64,000 nt of DNA from assembly GCA_903884105.1 (NCBI GenBank), contig CAISDJ010000105.1, forward strand, positions 1-64,000. Reading direction: 5' to 3'. The notes under the pieces are model-generated. The model was given only the letters and a program-made list of their open reading frames with translations, was not told the DNA's origin and did no database searches. The position numbers were made by a program, and so were the translations under genes. Origin of the DNA: an uncultured Pseudomonadota bacterium (GTDB lineage: Bacteria > Pseudomonadota > Gammaproteobacteria > Steroidobacterales > Steroidobacteraceae). Positions 38,873 through 47,448 of this stretch are shown piece after piece; within the stretch, counting starts at the first letter, position 1; each line of letters begins with the position of its first letter.

Positions 38873-41800
38873 TCAGCAACATCCTTGCGTTCTCGGTCCG
38901 CGCCCGCTGGATGGTCGTCTTCCTGACGACTGTCGCGGCAGCCTACGGGCTGTGGCAGATCTTCCTCCTGCCGATCGATGCGCTCCCGGACATCACGAAC
39001 AAGCAGGTACAGATCAACACCGTCGCTCCTGCCCTCGGTCCGGAAGAAGTCGAGAAGCGCGTGACCTTTCCGATCGAGACCGCGTTGTCCGGCCTCTCAG
39101 GAGTCGAAAGTACACGTTCCTTCTCCCGCAACGGTTTCAGCCAGGTCACGGCGATCTTCAAGGAAAGCGTCGACCTCTATTTCATGCGGCAGCAGGTGAC
39201 CGAGCGCTTGTCCCAGGCCAAGCCCAGCCTTCCTGATGGCGCCGAGCCGCAGATGGGGCCGGTCTCGACCGGGCTCGGCGAGATTTTCATGTATACGGTC
39301 GAGTACGAGCATCCGGACGGCAAGGGCGCCACGCCGAATGACGGCCAGCCGGGATGGCAGAGCGACGGCTCATTCCTCACCGACGAGGGCGAACACCTCA
39401 CCGATGAGATTGCGAGGCTTGCCTATCTGCGCACGGTGCAGGACTGGATTCTGCGGCCCCAGCTGCGCATCGTTCCCGGTGTGGCGGACATCGACTCCCT
39501 CGGTGGGTACGAGAAGCAGTATGTCGTCGAGCCGGACCCCATCAAGCTGTCTGCCTTCGGGATCTCCTATGCCGAGCTGGCGAAGGCACTGTCCGCTGCC
39601 AATCTCTCTGTCGGCGCGAACTACATCCAGCGCGCCGGCGAGTCTTACCTCGTGCGCGCCGATGCGCGCATCCGCTCGATGGATGAAATCTCCCGCGCCG
39701 TCATCGGCAATCGCGGTGGCATTCCAGTAACCGTGCACGACGTCGCGACGGTCCGCATCGGCGGTGAACTGCGTACCGGCGCCGCCAGCAAGAACGGCTA
39801 TGAAGTCGTCATCGGCACGACGTTGATGCTGGTCGGCGAGAACAGCCGCACGGTTGCCCGTGCCGTCGGTGCCAAGCTCGCCGATATCAGCAGGACCCTG
39901 CCCGCCGGGATTGCCACGCACGTGGCACTCGATCGATCGGAACTCGTGGTCGCGACCATCACGACGGTTGCAGACAACCTTGCGATTGGCGCGCTGCTGG
40001 TGATCGCAACCCTGTTCCTGATTCTTGGCAACGTTCGCGCCGCGATCATCGCGACGCTGGTCATTCCGCTGTCGCTGCTGATCAGTGCCGTCGGCATGAA
40101 TTCGCTGAAGATTTCCGGCAACCTGATGAGCCTCGGCGCGCTCGACTTCGGCCTGATCATCGACGGCGCGGTGATCGTCGTGGAGAACACGCTCCGGCGC
40201 ATTGCGGAACGGCAGAAGAGCGAAGGGCGTGAACTGCTTGAGTCCGAGCGGCTCTCCGAAGTGATCGAGTCCTCGCAGGAGATGATTCGACCGACCATCT
40301 ACGGGCAGGTCGTGATATTCCTGGTGTTCATTCCCTGCCTCACCTTCCAGGGGGTGGAAGGCAAGATGTTCTCGCCGATGGTGATCACGCTGATGCTCGC
40401 GCTGGCCTCCGCCTTCGTTCTGACCCTGACCTTCGTGCCGGCGATGGCGGCGCTGCTCATCAAGGGGCGCGTGGCCGAGACGGAAGTGTCCGTCATTGTC
40501 AGGGCGAAGCGCTTCTACGAGCCCCACCTGCGGCACACACTCGATCGGCCCTGGCCGTTCATCGCTTCCGGGGTGTCGGTGTTTGCGGTCTCGGTGGTCA
40601 CGTTCTTCTACCTTGGGCAGGAGTTTCTGCCGACGCTGGACGAGCAGAACTTCAACCTGTCTTCGGTGCGGATACCGTCCACGTCGATCGAGCAGTCGGT
40701 GAAAATGGACTTGCCGCTGGAGAGGCAGATCCTGGCGCTGCCGGAGGTGAACCTGGTGTTCTCCAAGACCGGAACGGCCAATCTCGCTGCGGATCCGATG
40801 CCACCCAATGCGTCCGACAACTACGTCATGCTGAAGCCGCGCGACCAGTGGCCGAAAGAGGTCCGCACGAAGGACGATGTCATCAAGCGAATCGAAGAGC
40901 AGACCGCCTCGATTGTCGGCAACGCCTACGACGTCACCCAGCCGATCCAGATGCGCTTCAACGAATTGATCGGCGGTGTCCGCAGCGATGTCGCGGTCAA
41001 AGTCTACGGCGATGATCTCGATATCATGACGACGACAGCCGGACAGATAGCCGCGCAGATGGCAAAAGTGGCGGGTGTCGCAGACCTGCGGGTAGCGCAG
41101 ACACATGGCTTTCCGACGCTGGACATCCGTTTTGATCGCGAAGCCATCGCACGCTTCGGCCTCACGATCGAGGAGGTGGCGACCACGGTGGAAGCGGCAT
41201 TGGGCGGCTTCCCTGCGGGGATGCTGTTTTCGGGAGATCGCCGCTTCCAGATCACGGTCAGGGCAGCGAGCGATGCGCGCAACGATCTCGACGCGATCGG
41301 CGCGCTGCCCGTCATGCTGCCTCCCGTCGAAGGGCGGTCCCGGAGTTCGGTTCCGCTGCGACAGCTCGCGACGTTCGTGACATCCGAAGGGCTGAACGAG
41401 ATCAGCCGGGACAACGGCAAGCGGCGCGTCTACATCGAGGCCAATGTCCGGGGTCGCGACATCGGCTCGTACGTTGCAGAAGCTCAGGCGCTGATCGATC
41501 GCGAGGTAAAGATTCCGGCGGGCTCATGGCTTGAGTGGGGCGGGCAGTTCCAGAATCTGCAAGCCGCCAAGGACAGGCTGGCGATCGTGATCCCCGTCTG
41601 TCTGGTGCTGATCTTCGCGGCGCTGTACATGGCCCTCGGCAGCATCGCGCTGTCGCTGGTCGTCTTCACTGCGGTGCCGCTGGCCGTGGCGGGCGGCGTG
41701 TTTACGCTGGCGCTCCGCGGTATCCCGTTCTCGGTGTCTGCCGCCGTGGGCTTCATCGCCGTTTCTGGTGTGGCTGTCCTGAACGGGCTGGTCCTGATGT

Positions 41801-42108
41801 CAGCCATCCGTCGACGACTGCAGACGGGCGACGACGTGGCGACCGCGATCATTCAAGGGTCGCTGGAACGCGTCCGGCCGGTTCTCATGACCGCGCTGGT
41901 GGCATCGCTGGGTTTCGTGCCGATGGCGCTCGCGACGCGAGCGGGTGCGGAAGTGCAGAAGCCGCTGGCGACGGTAGTGATCGGCGGTTTGATCACGTCC
42001 ACGGCGTTGACTCTGTTTGTATTGCCTGCGATTTGCGGGCTCGTGCTCAGGCGGCGCAGGACCCAGGCGGAAGGAGCGGAACGCTCATCGGACGAACTGA
42101 GCGCCTGA
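38869..42108 (+). CDS. CzcA/CusA-family heavy-metal RND efflux pump
   Basis: The 1079-residue inner-membrane proton antiporter has the RND layout of twelve helices and two large periplasmic loops. Helix 4 carries LGALDFGLIIDGAVIVVENTLRR (about 425-445). The DFG...DG...EN form is typical of divalent-cation (Zn/Co/Cd/Ni) HME pumps rather than Cu/Ag ones, so a Zn/Cd/Co-type substrate is likely but inferred. PIDALPDITNKQVQINT near the N-terminus and SVSAAVGFIAVSGVAVLNGLVLMSAI near the C-terminus also match. It overlaps the adaptor end by ATGA. Confidence 0.93.
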   Translation: MISNILAFSVRARWMVVFLTTVAAAYGLWQIFLLPIDALPDITNKQVQINTVAPALGPEEVEKRVTFPIETALSGLSGVESTRSFSRNGFSQVTAIFKESVDLYFMRQQVTERLSQAKPSLPDGAEPQMGPVSTGLGEIFMYTVEYEHPDGKGATPNDGQPGWQSDGSFLTDEGEHLTDEIARLAYLRTVQDWILRPQLRIVPGVADIDSLGGYEKQYVVEPDPIKLSAFGISYAELAKALSAANLSVGANYIQRAGESYLVRADARIRSMDEISRAVIGNRGGIPVTVHDVATVRIGGELRTGAASKNGYEVVIGTTLMLVGENSRTVARAVGAKLADISRTLPAGIATHVALDRSELVVATITTVADNLAIGALLVIATLFLILGNVRAAIIATLVIPLSLLISAVGMNSLKISGNLMSLGALDFGLIIDGAVIVVENTLRRIAERQKSEGRELLESERLSEVIESSQEMIRPTIYGQVVIFLVFIPCLTFQGVEGKMFSPMVITLMLALASAFVLTLTFVPAMAALLIKGRVAETEVSVIVRAKRFYEPHLRHTLDRPWPFIASGVSVFAVSVVTFFYLGQEFLPTLDEQNFNLSSVRIPSTSIEQSVKMDLPLERQILALPEVNLVFSKTGTANLAADPMPPNASDNYVMLKPRDQWPKEVRTKDDVIKRIEEQTASIVGNAYDVTQPIQMRFNELIGGVRSDVAVKVYGDDLDIMTTTAGQIAAQMAKVAGVADLRVAQTHGFPTLDIRFDREAIARFGLTIEEVATTVEAALGGFPAGMLFSGDRRFQITVRAASDARNDLDAIGALPVMLPPVEGRSRSSVPLRQLATFVTSEGLNEISRDNGKRRVYIEANVRGRDIGSYVAEAQALIDREVKIPAGSWLEWGGQFQNLQAAKDRLAIVIPVCLVLIFAALYMALGSIALSLVVFTAVPLAVAGGVFTLALRGIPFSVSAAVGFIAVSGVAVLNGLVLMSAIRRRLQTGDDVATAIIQGSLERVRPVLMTALVASLGFVPMALATRAGAEVQKPLATVVIGGLITSTALTLFVLPAICGLVLRRRRTQAEGAERSSDELSA

Positions 42109-42177
42109 TTCAAGCGCATGCCTCGGGCGGATGGGCCGTCGGGGGCTGTCGGGACAGGTGCGGATGGAGGAGATAAG

Positions 42178-42206
42178 GGCCACGCAGGCAGTGCGCCTGC
42201 GTGGCC
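42178..42206. terminator. Bidirectional terminator hairpin between convergent genes
   Basis: A perfect 12-bp stem, GGCCACGCAGGC / GCCTGCGTGGCC, with a 5-nt loop lies between the czcA-like stop and the stop of the convergent SnoaL-like gene. There are no clear T-runs, but stem strength and position suit transcription termination from both sides. Confidence 0.65.
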
Positions 42207-42220
42207 TCCGACAGTTCAAA

Positions 42221-43135
42221 TCAGCCGGCAGCGGGGCGCGGCGGATTCTTCATGGCCTGGTCCCAGTGCTCCTGGATCATGCCTTTGTCGACGCGGACCA
42301 TGTCGAACCAGTTCCACTTGTACATCTTGGTCGGGTCGGCGGGGTCCTTGCTCTCACGGTCGAACATCATGAGGACCATGTTGCCGCTGACGAGCGTCAG
42401 GGCAGCCGGACGTTTCCATTCCGGCTTCAGCGGCTCCGGCTTGCGGATCTTGCTGAAGAAGTCCACGAAGCCCTTGCGGCCACTCGGCACGTTCGGGTTG
42501 TGCTGGATATAGGCTTCCGCCATGACTTTCTCGGCGAGTTCGACATGGCCGTACTCCAGGATGTCGTGGAACTCGACGTTGGCGATCGCGAGATTCTTCT
42601 CTTCGTCTGCTGTGTTCTTCGGCGAAACCGGCTTGGGACCGACGCCCGTGATGACCGGCACGTTCGGCTGGCCTTCGCGCGGCGGGTTCTTCTCGACGCT
42701 GTCCCAATGCTCCTGCACCTTGCCGTTCTGCACGCGGACGACGTCAAAGAAGTTGTACTTGTACGTCTTCGTGGCATCAACCGGATCCTTGCCTTCGCGC
42801 TCCCAGATCAGCGCGACGTAGTCGCCCTTGGCAAATTGGACGACCGGCGGGCTGGCCAGCGTCGGCTGGATGTCCTTGGCCGGACGTGCGCTGAACACCT
42901 TGACGAACGCATCGCGTCCGGTCGAGATGTTCGGGTTGTGCTGGATGTAGTCCTCGGCCATGTACTTCGGCGCGAGTTCCATGTGGCCGGCCTGCAGTAC
43001 TTCGCGCCACCAGTCGAGCACCAGCTTCAGATTGGCCTGTTCCTGCGCGGTCATGTTCTTGGCCTGCGCAAAGACCGGCCCGCTCATGCTGACAACGAGG
43101 GCGGCCCCGACGGCCACCGCTTTCAAGAATTTCAT
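42221..43135 (-). CDS. Exported protein with two tandem SnoaL-like domains
   Basis: The 304-residue product has a signal peptide (about 1-23, ending VFAQA), then two homologous halves. The first has GHMELAPKYMAEDYIQHNPNISTGRDAFVKVF and the second GHVELAEKVMAEAYIQHNPNVPSGRKGFVDFF. Each ends with a KYNFFDVVRV...EHWD or KWNWFDMVRV...EHWD strand. This is the SnoaL/NTF2-like fold, often seen in polyketide cyclases and uncharacterised hydrolases. The start was chosen for its upstream AGGGG; a longer frame exists. Confidence 0.85.
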   Translation of the reverse strand: MKFLKAVAVGAALVVSMSGPVFAQAKNMTAQEQANLKLVLDWWREVLQAGHMELAPKYMAEDYIQHNPNISTGRDAFVKVFSARPAKDIQPTLASPPVVQFAKGDYVALIWEREGKDPVDATKTYKYNFFDVVRVQNGKVQEHWDSVEKNPPREGQPNVPVITGVGPKPVSPKNTADEEKNLAIANVEFHDILEYGHVELAEKVMAEAYIQHNPNVPSGRKGFVDFFSKIRKPEPLKPEWKRPAALTLVSGNMVLMMFDRESKDPADPTKMYKWNWFDMVRVDKGMIQEHWDQAMKNPPRPAAG

Positions 43136-43217
43136 GTTCAGTCCCCTTCTGTTGAATCGAAAAACCGTTCCCCGCATGCCGGTTGCCGGCAAGCGCAGAA
43201 CCCAACCCTAACCAAAG

Positions 43218-43793
43218 TTACTTGCCGCCTGCCGCAGCGAGTACGCCTTCGATCGCCTTGTTCAGCGCCGGCGATTCAGGCGTGGCGTCGCTGTCGAAGT
43301 AGCTGACGACCTTGCCGTCGGCTGCGACGACATACTTGTTGAAGTTCCAGGCCGGCTCCTGCGCCTGGCGAGCGAGTTCCTTGAAGATCGGGTTGGCGGC
43401 GCGGCCCTTGACGCTGCTCGGCGCGATCATCGTGAATGTCACACCGTTGTTCAGGAAGCACACTTCGGCAGCCTCGGCTTCGTCCTTGGCTTCCTGGTTG
43501 AAATCGTCCGACGAGAATCCGACCACGACCAGGCCCCGGTCCTTGTACTTGCGATGCAACGCCTCGAGTCCCTTGAACTGGGGGGTGTAGCCGCAGTGGC
43601 TCGCGGTATTGATGATCAGCAGCGGCTTGCCGGCGGCCAGCTTGCAGACATTGACTGTCTCGCTCGAATGCAGCTTCCGGACCGTCTGGTCCAGGTAAGC
43701 AGGGCAGTCCGCGGCCGAGGCGGCGGGGCTATGGAACAGGACGGCAAGCCCAAGCGCGAAGCCCGCGGCAACGAAGGACAGACGACCCGTCAT
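43218..43793 (-). CDS. Glutathione peroxidase family protein, exported
   Basis: The 191-residue product has a signal peptide (about 1-28) followed by a GPx thioredoxin-like fold. The peroxidatic Cys lies in NTASHCGYTPQFKGLEAL. VVVGFSSDDFNQE supplies the Gln position, and the conserved Trp-Asn are in EPAWNFNKYVV. The usual FPCNQF box is altered to FSSDDFNQE, so the family resolving Cys of that box is absent. Extra Cys residues (DCPAYLD; VNVCKLA; VCFLNN) could serve instead. Periplasmic peroxide defence is the likely role. Confidence 0.88.
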   Translation of the reverse strand: MTGRLSFVAAGFALGLAVLFHSPAASAADCPAYLDQTVRKLHSSETVNVCKLAAGKPLLIINTASHCGYTPQFKGLEALHRKYKDRGLVVVGFSSDDFNQEAKDEAEAAEVCFLNNGVTFTMIAPSSVKGRAANPIFKELARQAQEPAWNFNKYVVAADGKVVSYFDSDATPESPALNKAIEGVLAAAGGK

Positions 43794-43858
43794 GGCATTC
43801 ACCTGGATGGACTCATGGGGGTTGCTGCAACCCTGCCGCAACCCGGAAAACCGCTGCG

Positions 43859-44044
43859 TCAGGATAACCTGACTCGCTCTTTGCCGCACCGTTTGCAGCG
43901 CTCCGGGGTGATCAATTTTCCCTCGTGAACGTCGAATCGCGCTGCGGCTACGACTGCCCACTTGTGGAAGCCGGACACGCACAGGTTCTTGCCCTCCGCG
44001 CGCTGCCGCTTCACTTTCTTGAGCTGGATGACGTTGGAGGGCAT
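43859..44044 (-). CDS. Zinc-ribbon micro-protein, conserved hypothetical
   Basis: The 61-residue basic protein begins MPSNVIQLKKVKRQRAEGKNLC. It has Cys-x5-His early (CVSGFHKWAV), then CKRCGKERVRL near the end, which together could form a zinc-binding ribbon. I have the impression of similar small proteins in Xanthomonadales-type genomes, without a named function. It sits just upstream of the glutathione peroxidase gene on the same strand and just downstream of the large GGAAGC repeat. Confidence 0.65.
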   Translation of the reverse strand: MPSNVIQLKKVKRQRAEGKNLCVSGFHKWAVVAAARFDVHEGKLITPERCKRCGKERVRLS

Positions 44045-44079
44045 CTAAGGTTGGGAGGCAGTGAAGCGGGCAGTGGGGT

Positions 44080-44298
44080 GGGGAAGCAAGGAAGCAAGGA
44101 AGCAAGGAAGCCGGGAAGCTAGGAAGCTAGGAAGCTAGGAAGCTAGGAAGCCAGGAAGCCAGGAAGCCAGGAAGCCAGGAAGCAAGAAGCTGACCCGAAT
44201 GGTGCGCAGATTTTCTGGCTTCCTCACTTCCTCACTTTCTTGCTTCCTTACTTCCTAGCTTCCTAGCTTCCTTAACTTCAGCTTCCCTGATCTTCCCC
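44080..44298. repeat. Large inverted array of GGAAGCNA / TNGCTTCC octamers
   Basis: From 44080 to about 44192 about thirteen 8-nt units run head to tail, in blocks: GGAAGCAA, then GGAAGCTA, then GGAAGCCA, then GGAAGCAA. After a roughly 22-nt spacer, about 44214-44298 carries the complementary octamers (CTTCCTCA, CTTCCTTA, CTTCCTAG, GCTTCC). The two arms could form an imperfect hairpin of 80 bp or more. It lies between the DUF4159 gene and the zinc-ribbon gene, both transcribed right to left, and is free of coding potential. Confidence 0.85.
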
Positions 44299-44315
44299 GG
44301 TGCGCGCCGCTTCCG

Positions 44316-45167
44316 CTAGTGCGTCAACGTGTAGAGGGCGTAGTTGACGCCGACCCGGATTCCGAGAGCGGAATCTTCCTGCGGGTAGCTCGGGTCGTCG
44401 GCCCACTGCATGGAGTCGCCCATGTCGTTGTTGAACAGGATCGCGGCCATGACACGGCCGTCGTCGTCGAGCACCGCGCGCCAGTGCGGGTCGACGCCAT
44501 CGGCACGGTAAGGCACGCCGCGGCCGTTCAGGGACTGCCAGTTCGCGATTTGCTTGCGGTCCTTGAGATCGTAGAGCACATGGAAGATGGGGTGGTCTTC
44601 TGCCAGCTCGATGATCGGCCGGTCAGGGAAGACGCGCCGCATGGTCTCTTCGAAGCCCTGCCATTCCCGCGTGCCGAAGAAGCTGTCACACAGCAGGAAG
44701 CCGCCGCGCAGCAGGTAGTCGCGCAACTTGGCGACCTGCTCGTCCGATAGCTCCCAGGTCCCCGGCAGGCCCACCATCAGGAAGGGCCAGTCGTAGACGT
44801 CGTCACCGTCATCCAGGTTGACCGGCTGCTCCACGGAACGGACATCGATCGTGGTCAGTCTCTTGAGCAACCGGGCATAGGTCCGATCACCCCGCGGATA
44901 GTCGACCGCCCAGCTGGTGCCGCCTTCCCGCCAGTCGCCGCCCCGTCCGAACCGCCAGCCCGCGCGCGGCGGATACATCAACCGGCCGACGACAAACTCG
45001 GCGGGGACATTGTAGTCAGGGGGCAGCGCGACGTCGGCCTGGTCCTCGAGGCTGCGGTACACGCGAAATTCGCGTTGCGCGTAGAGCGCGGTGCTGAACA
45101 CGGCCAGGCCCGCCGCCAGCAGCCATGCCAGCCTGGAAACCGACCGGGGAGGGCCTATCGCCGGCAC
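44316..45167 (-). CDS. DUF4159 domain protein, exported
   Basis: The 283-residue product has a signal segment (about 10-30) and the DUF4159 pattern: EFVVGRLMYPPRAGWRFGRGGDWREGGTSWAVDYPRGDRTYARLLKRLT. It then has PFLMVGLPGTWELSDEQVAKLRDYLLRGGFLLCDSFFG and AILFNNDMGDSMQWAD. The fold resembles class-I glutamine amidotransferase-like domains, but the activity is unknown. It starts 6 bp after the cotH-like stop, so it is probably in the VTC-DUF4956-CotH operon. Confidence 0.88.
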   Translation of the reverse strand: MPAIGPPRSVSRLAWLLAAGLAVFSTALYAQREFRVYRSLEDQADVALPPDYNVPAEFVVGRLMYPPRAGWRFGRGGDWREGGTSWAVDYPRGDRTYARLLKRLTTIDVRSVEQPVNLDDGDDVYDWPFLMVGLPGTWELSDEQVAKLRDYLLRGGFLLCDSFFGTREWQGFEETMRRVFPDRPIIELAEDHPIFHVLYDLKDRKQIANWQSLNGRGVPYRADGVDPHWRAVLDDDGRVMAAILFNNDMGDSMQWADDPSYPQEDSALGIRVGVNYALYTLTH

Positions 45168-45173
45168 CGGGGA

Positions 45174-46736
45174 CTACTGCACTGTCGCGGAGCGCCGCGC
45201 GCGGTCGTACATCTCGAGCGCGACCGTGATGTAGGCATGCCGTTTCTCGACAAAGGATTTCAGGCTGAGCCCGGGGTTCGTCACCGGCCCACCGAAGCTC
45301 TCCGGCCTGTCGATGGTCACGCCCTCCGTGAACTCCTCGGTGGACCCGAGCTTCCGCAGGTCCGCCCGGACGTCCGGTGCGATCAGGGCCTGATAGGTGG
45401 CTGCCAGTGGGCCAAGACGCTCCCAAGTCAGCCACTTGTCATTGATGTCGCGGACATAGCCGAGATACTTCACCCGCAGCTCCGGTACCTGCATCAGGCG
45501 GCTGAGCAGCGGCTTGGTGGGATCATCCGAGCCGGCAAACAGGTCGAGATCGACGGCACTCGCTTCCCTGTTCGTGTCGGCGTCGAAGCGGCCCCAGCCC
45601 AGGTTCTCGATCGGCCGCAGGGTCTCGTTGACGTCGTGCGGAACCACGTGGAAGCGGTTTTGCTTGTCGATATACAGGCTGTAGTCGCTGCCACGGGTCC
45701 AGTAGCCGTCGTTGTTGATCAGGGCTTTTTCGACCGCGAGGAAACGCAGGACCTCGTCGATATCGAGAATCGGCTCCAGTTCGGCGACGAGCTTCGACAA
45801 CGGAGTCTGGTTCAGGACGCGCGCGAGGTTGATCAGCTTCGCCCACGATGCCGGCTTGTCCTTGCCGCGGATCTCGTAGTAGCGCTTGTACTGCTCCGGA
45901 TCTTCACCGAGCCACGCGAGCCCACCGCCGCGGCTGCGCGGATTCCCCGGGACCTTCCAGCGCTCGCCGGACCCGCGCCCGGCTTCCTTGGTGAACTCAC
46001 CGTTGAACTGCTGCAGGTTGAGGTAGATGCCCCAGTTCTCGCCGTTGATGACGACGCGCATGTAGTTGGCCTTGGGGGCGGGGAGGTAGTCCCGTGCGAT
46101 CTGCATGTACAGCATCGTGCGCAGGAAAGTCGGGTCGGCCGCGGAGTTGAGCAGGTTGAGCGTCTGGTAGCCAAGGAGACGCTGCGTCTTGTCGACGTCA
46201 TCGAACGACAGGTTCAACGATCGCTTCTGGCCGGGGCCGATCATCCGGAACGAGGTCATGCCGCGGAAGTGCACGCCGACATCCTTGTAGGCCTTGCCAT
46301 CCACCACGACGGAGGCGGGGACCTCGGCGTCGGTGTTGTAGAAGAACGCGAGTTCGTCTTCCCAGTCCTTGTTCTCGAACGTCAGGAACAGCGTCCTCAG
46401 GGCCTTCGGGTCGTAGAGCGCTTCGTTGGTGTAGGACTCGACGTTGACCGGGCTCAGCGTCGAGTTCCTCGGATTGGAAGGCGGTCCGTTCTGGTCCGGA
46501 GGCCAGTTCCTGCCGGCCCGTCCACTGCTCGCTCTGGCGGCGTCGCGAACCGCTTTGCGCTCGGCAGCATTCAGGTGGCCGTCCTTGTCGCGGTCCCAGG
46601 TCTCGACGAGGCTGGCTTCGCGATTCATCATGTCGCCGCCGAAGCGGCCGCCGAATTGCGCGAAAGCGGGCAGCGTGGCGAGCAACGCCGCGGTTGCAGC
46701 GAGAGTGCTCGTCCAGTTCCGTGTCACCGTGTTCAT
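45174..46736 (-). CDS. CotH-family protein kinase-like protein, exported, with EF-hand
   Basis: The 520-residue product has a signal peptide (about 1-27). An EF-hand-like loop follows (WDRDKDGHLNAAE, about 47-59), then the CotH kinase fold: VHFRGMTSFRMIGPGQKRSLNLSFDD, YMRVVINGENWGIYLNLQQFN, ALINNDGYWTRGSDYSLYID and the HVVPHDVNETL metal-binding segment. CotH kinases phosphorylate spore-coat proteins in Bacillus; outside spore formers their targets are unknown. It directly follows the DUF4956 gene, an association I recognise from other bacteria. Confidence 0.9.
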   Translation of the reverse strand: MNTVTRNWTSTLAATAALLATLPAFAQFGGRFGGDMMNREASLVETWDRDKDGHLNAAERKAVRDAARASSGRAGRNWPPDQNGPPSNPRNSTLSPVNVESYTNEALYDPKALRTLFLTFENKDWEDELAFFYNTDAEVPASVVVDGKAYKDVGVHFRGMTSFRMIGPGQKRSLNLSFDDVDKTQRLLGYQTLNLLNSAADPTFLRTMLYMQIARDYLPAPKANYMRVVINGENWGIYLNLQQFNGEFTKEAGRGSGERWKVPGNPRSRGGGLAWLGEDPEQYKRYYEIRGKDKPASWAKLINLARVLNQTPLSKLVAELEPILDIDEVLRFLAVEKALINNDGYWTRGSDYSLYIDKQNRFHVVPHDVNETLRPIENLGWGRFDADTNREASAVDLDLFAGSDDPTKPLLSRLMQVPELRVKYLGYVRDINDKWLTWERLGPLAATYQALIAPDVRADLRKLGSTEEFTEGVTIDRPESFGGPVTNPGLSLKSFVEKRHAYITVALEMYDRARRSATVQ

Positions 46737-46761
46737 GCGAATAGGCTCCCTGTAGCGGTGG

Positions 46762-47448
46762 TCATGCCCGCTCCGGTTCGACGCTTTCAAGCCGGATATC
46801 CTGGATGCCTTCCACCAGATTGACCGCCTTGACCAGGGCTTCAGGCGAACTCGCCGGGCGCAGGCGTGCCTCGATCAAGTATTCGAGGGACGCACCTTGC
46901 CGGTTTGTTGCAACCGAGAGCACGCGGCGCGACACGCAAAACTGGTTGAGCGTCGGACCCACCGTTGTCTCAATGTCGTGGCCGAGCGCCATTCGCAGGC
47001 GCAGGGTGTACGGAACTGCAAGGTCTGCGGCAAAGCCCGTGCGCGTGGCGATGACGAATGAGGTGACGCCTACGATCACGACGCCGATCACGGCGACCCA
47101 CAGGTTGGCCGCGCCGACTGCCATGCCAACGACCACGGCGAAGATCACGAAGGCGGTGTCGCGCGTATCCCGGACGACGGTCCGGAACCGGACGATCGAC
47201 AGGGCTCCGACGAGACTGAAGGCGCGCGCCACGTTGTTGCCGATGACCTGCGTGACCATCGCGATCAGCACGGACAGCAGCACGAGCGTGACCAGGAACG
47301 AAGAGCCCGCTTCCGCCTGGCGCGAAGTGCGCACGTAAATCCAGGCTACAACGCAGCCAAGCAGTACGGCTACGCCAAGCCGGATAAAGATGTCGACCGG
47401 TGCGATCGCGACATCCCCGATAAACGGGGTAGTCAGGAATTCAGGCAT
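46762..47448 (-). CDS. DUF4956 membrane protein
   Basis: The 228-residue product has about four to five helices in its first 125 residues, including the family signature NNVARAFSLVGALSIVRFRTVVRDTRDTAFVIFAVVVGMAVG (about 70-110). A soluble C-terminal domain follows, ending in a ferredoxin-like strand (LEYLIEARLRPASSPEALVKAVNLVEGIQDIRLESV). It overlaps the VTC gene end by 8 bp. The function is unknown; pairing with VTC and CotH suggests a joint process at the cell envelope. Confidence 0.9.
   Translation of the reverse strand: MPEFLTTPFIGDVAIAPVDIFIRLGVAVLLGCVVAWIYVRTSRQAEAGSSFLVTLVLLSVLIAMVTQVIGNNVARAFSLVGALSIVRFRTVVRDTRDTAFVIFAVVVGMAVGAANLWVAVIGVVIVGVTSFVIATRTGFAADLAVPYTLRLRMALGHDIETTVGPTLNQFCVSRRVLSVATNRQGASLEYLIEARLRPASSPEALVKAVNLVEGIQDIRLESVEPERA

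Noticed and set aside
42131-43306. 391-residue plus-strand frame opposite the SnoaL-like gene
   Set aside because: It would begin inside the terminator region after czcA, and the minus strand has a clean signal peptide and duplicated domains.
44080-44298. CRISPR array
   Set aside because: Units are 8 nt, contiguous and without unique spacers. No cas genes are present, and the second half is the complement of the first.
45075-46823. 582-residue plus-strand open frame over the CotH gene
   Set aside because: CotH kinase motifs, the signal peptide and the operon layout are all on the minus strand; this frame is antisense shadow.
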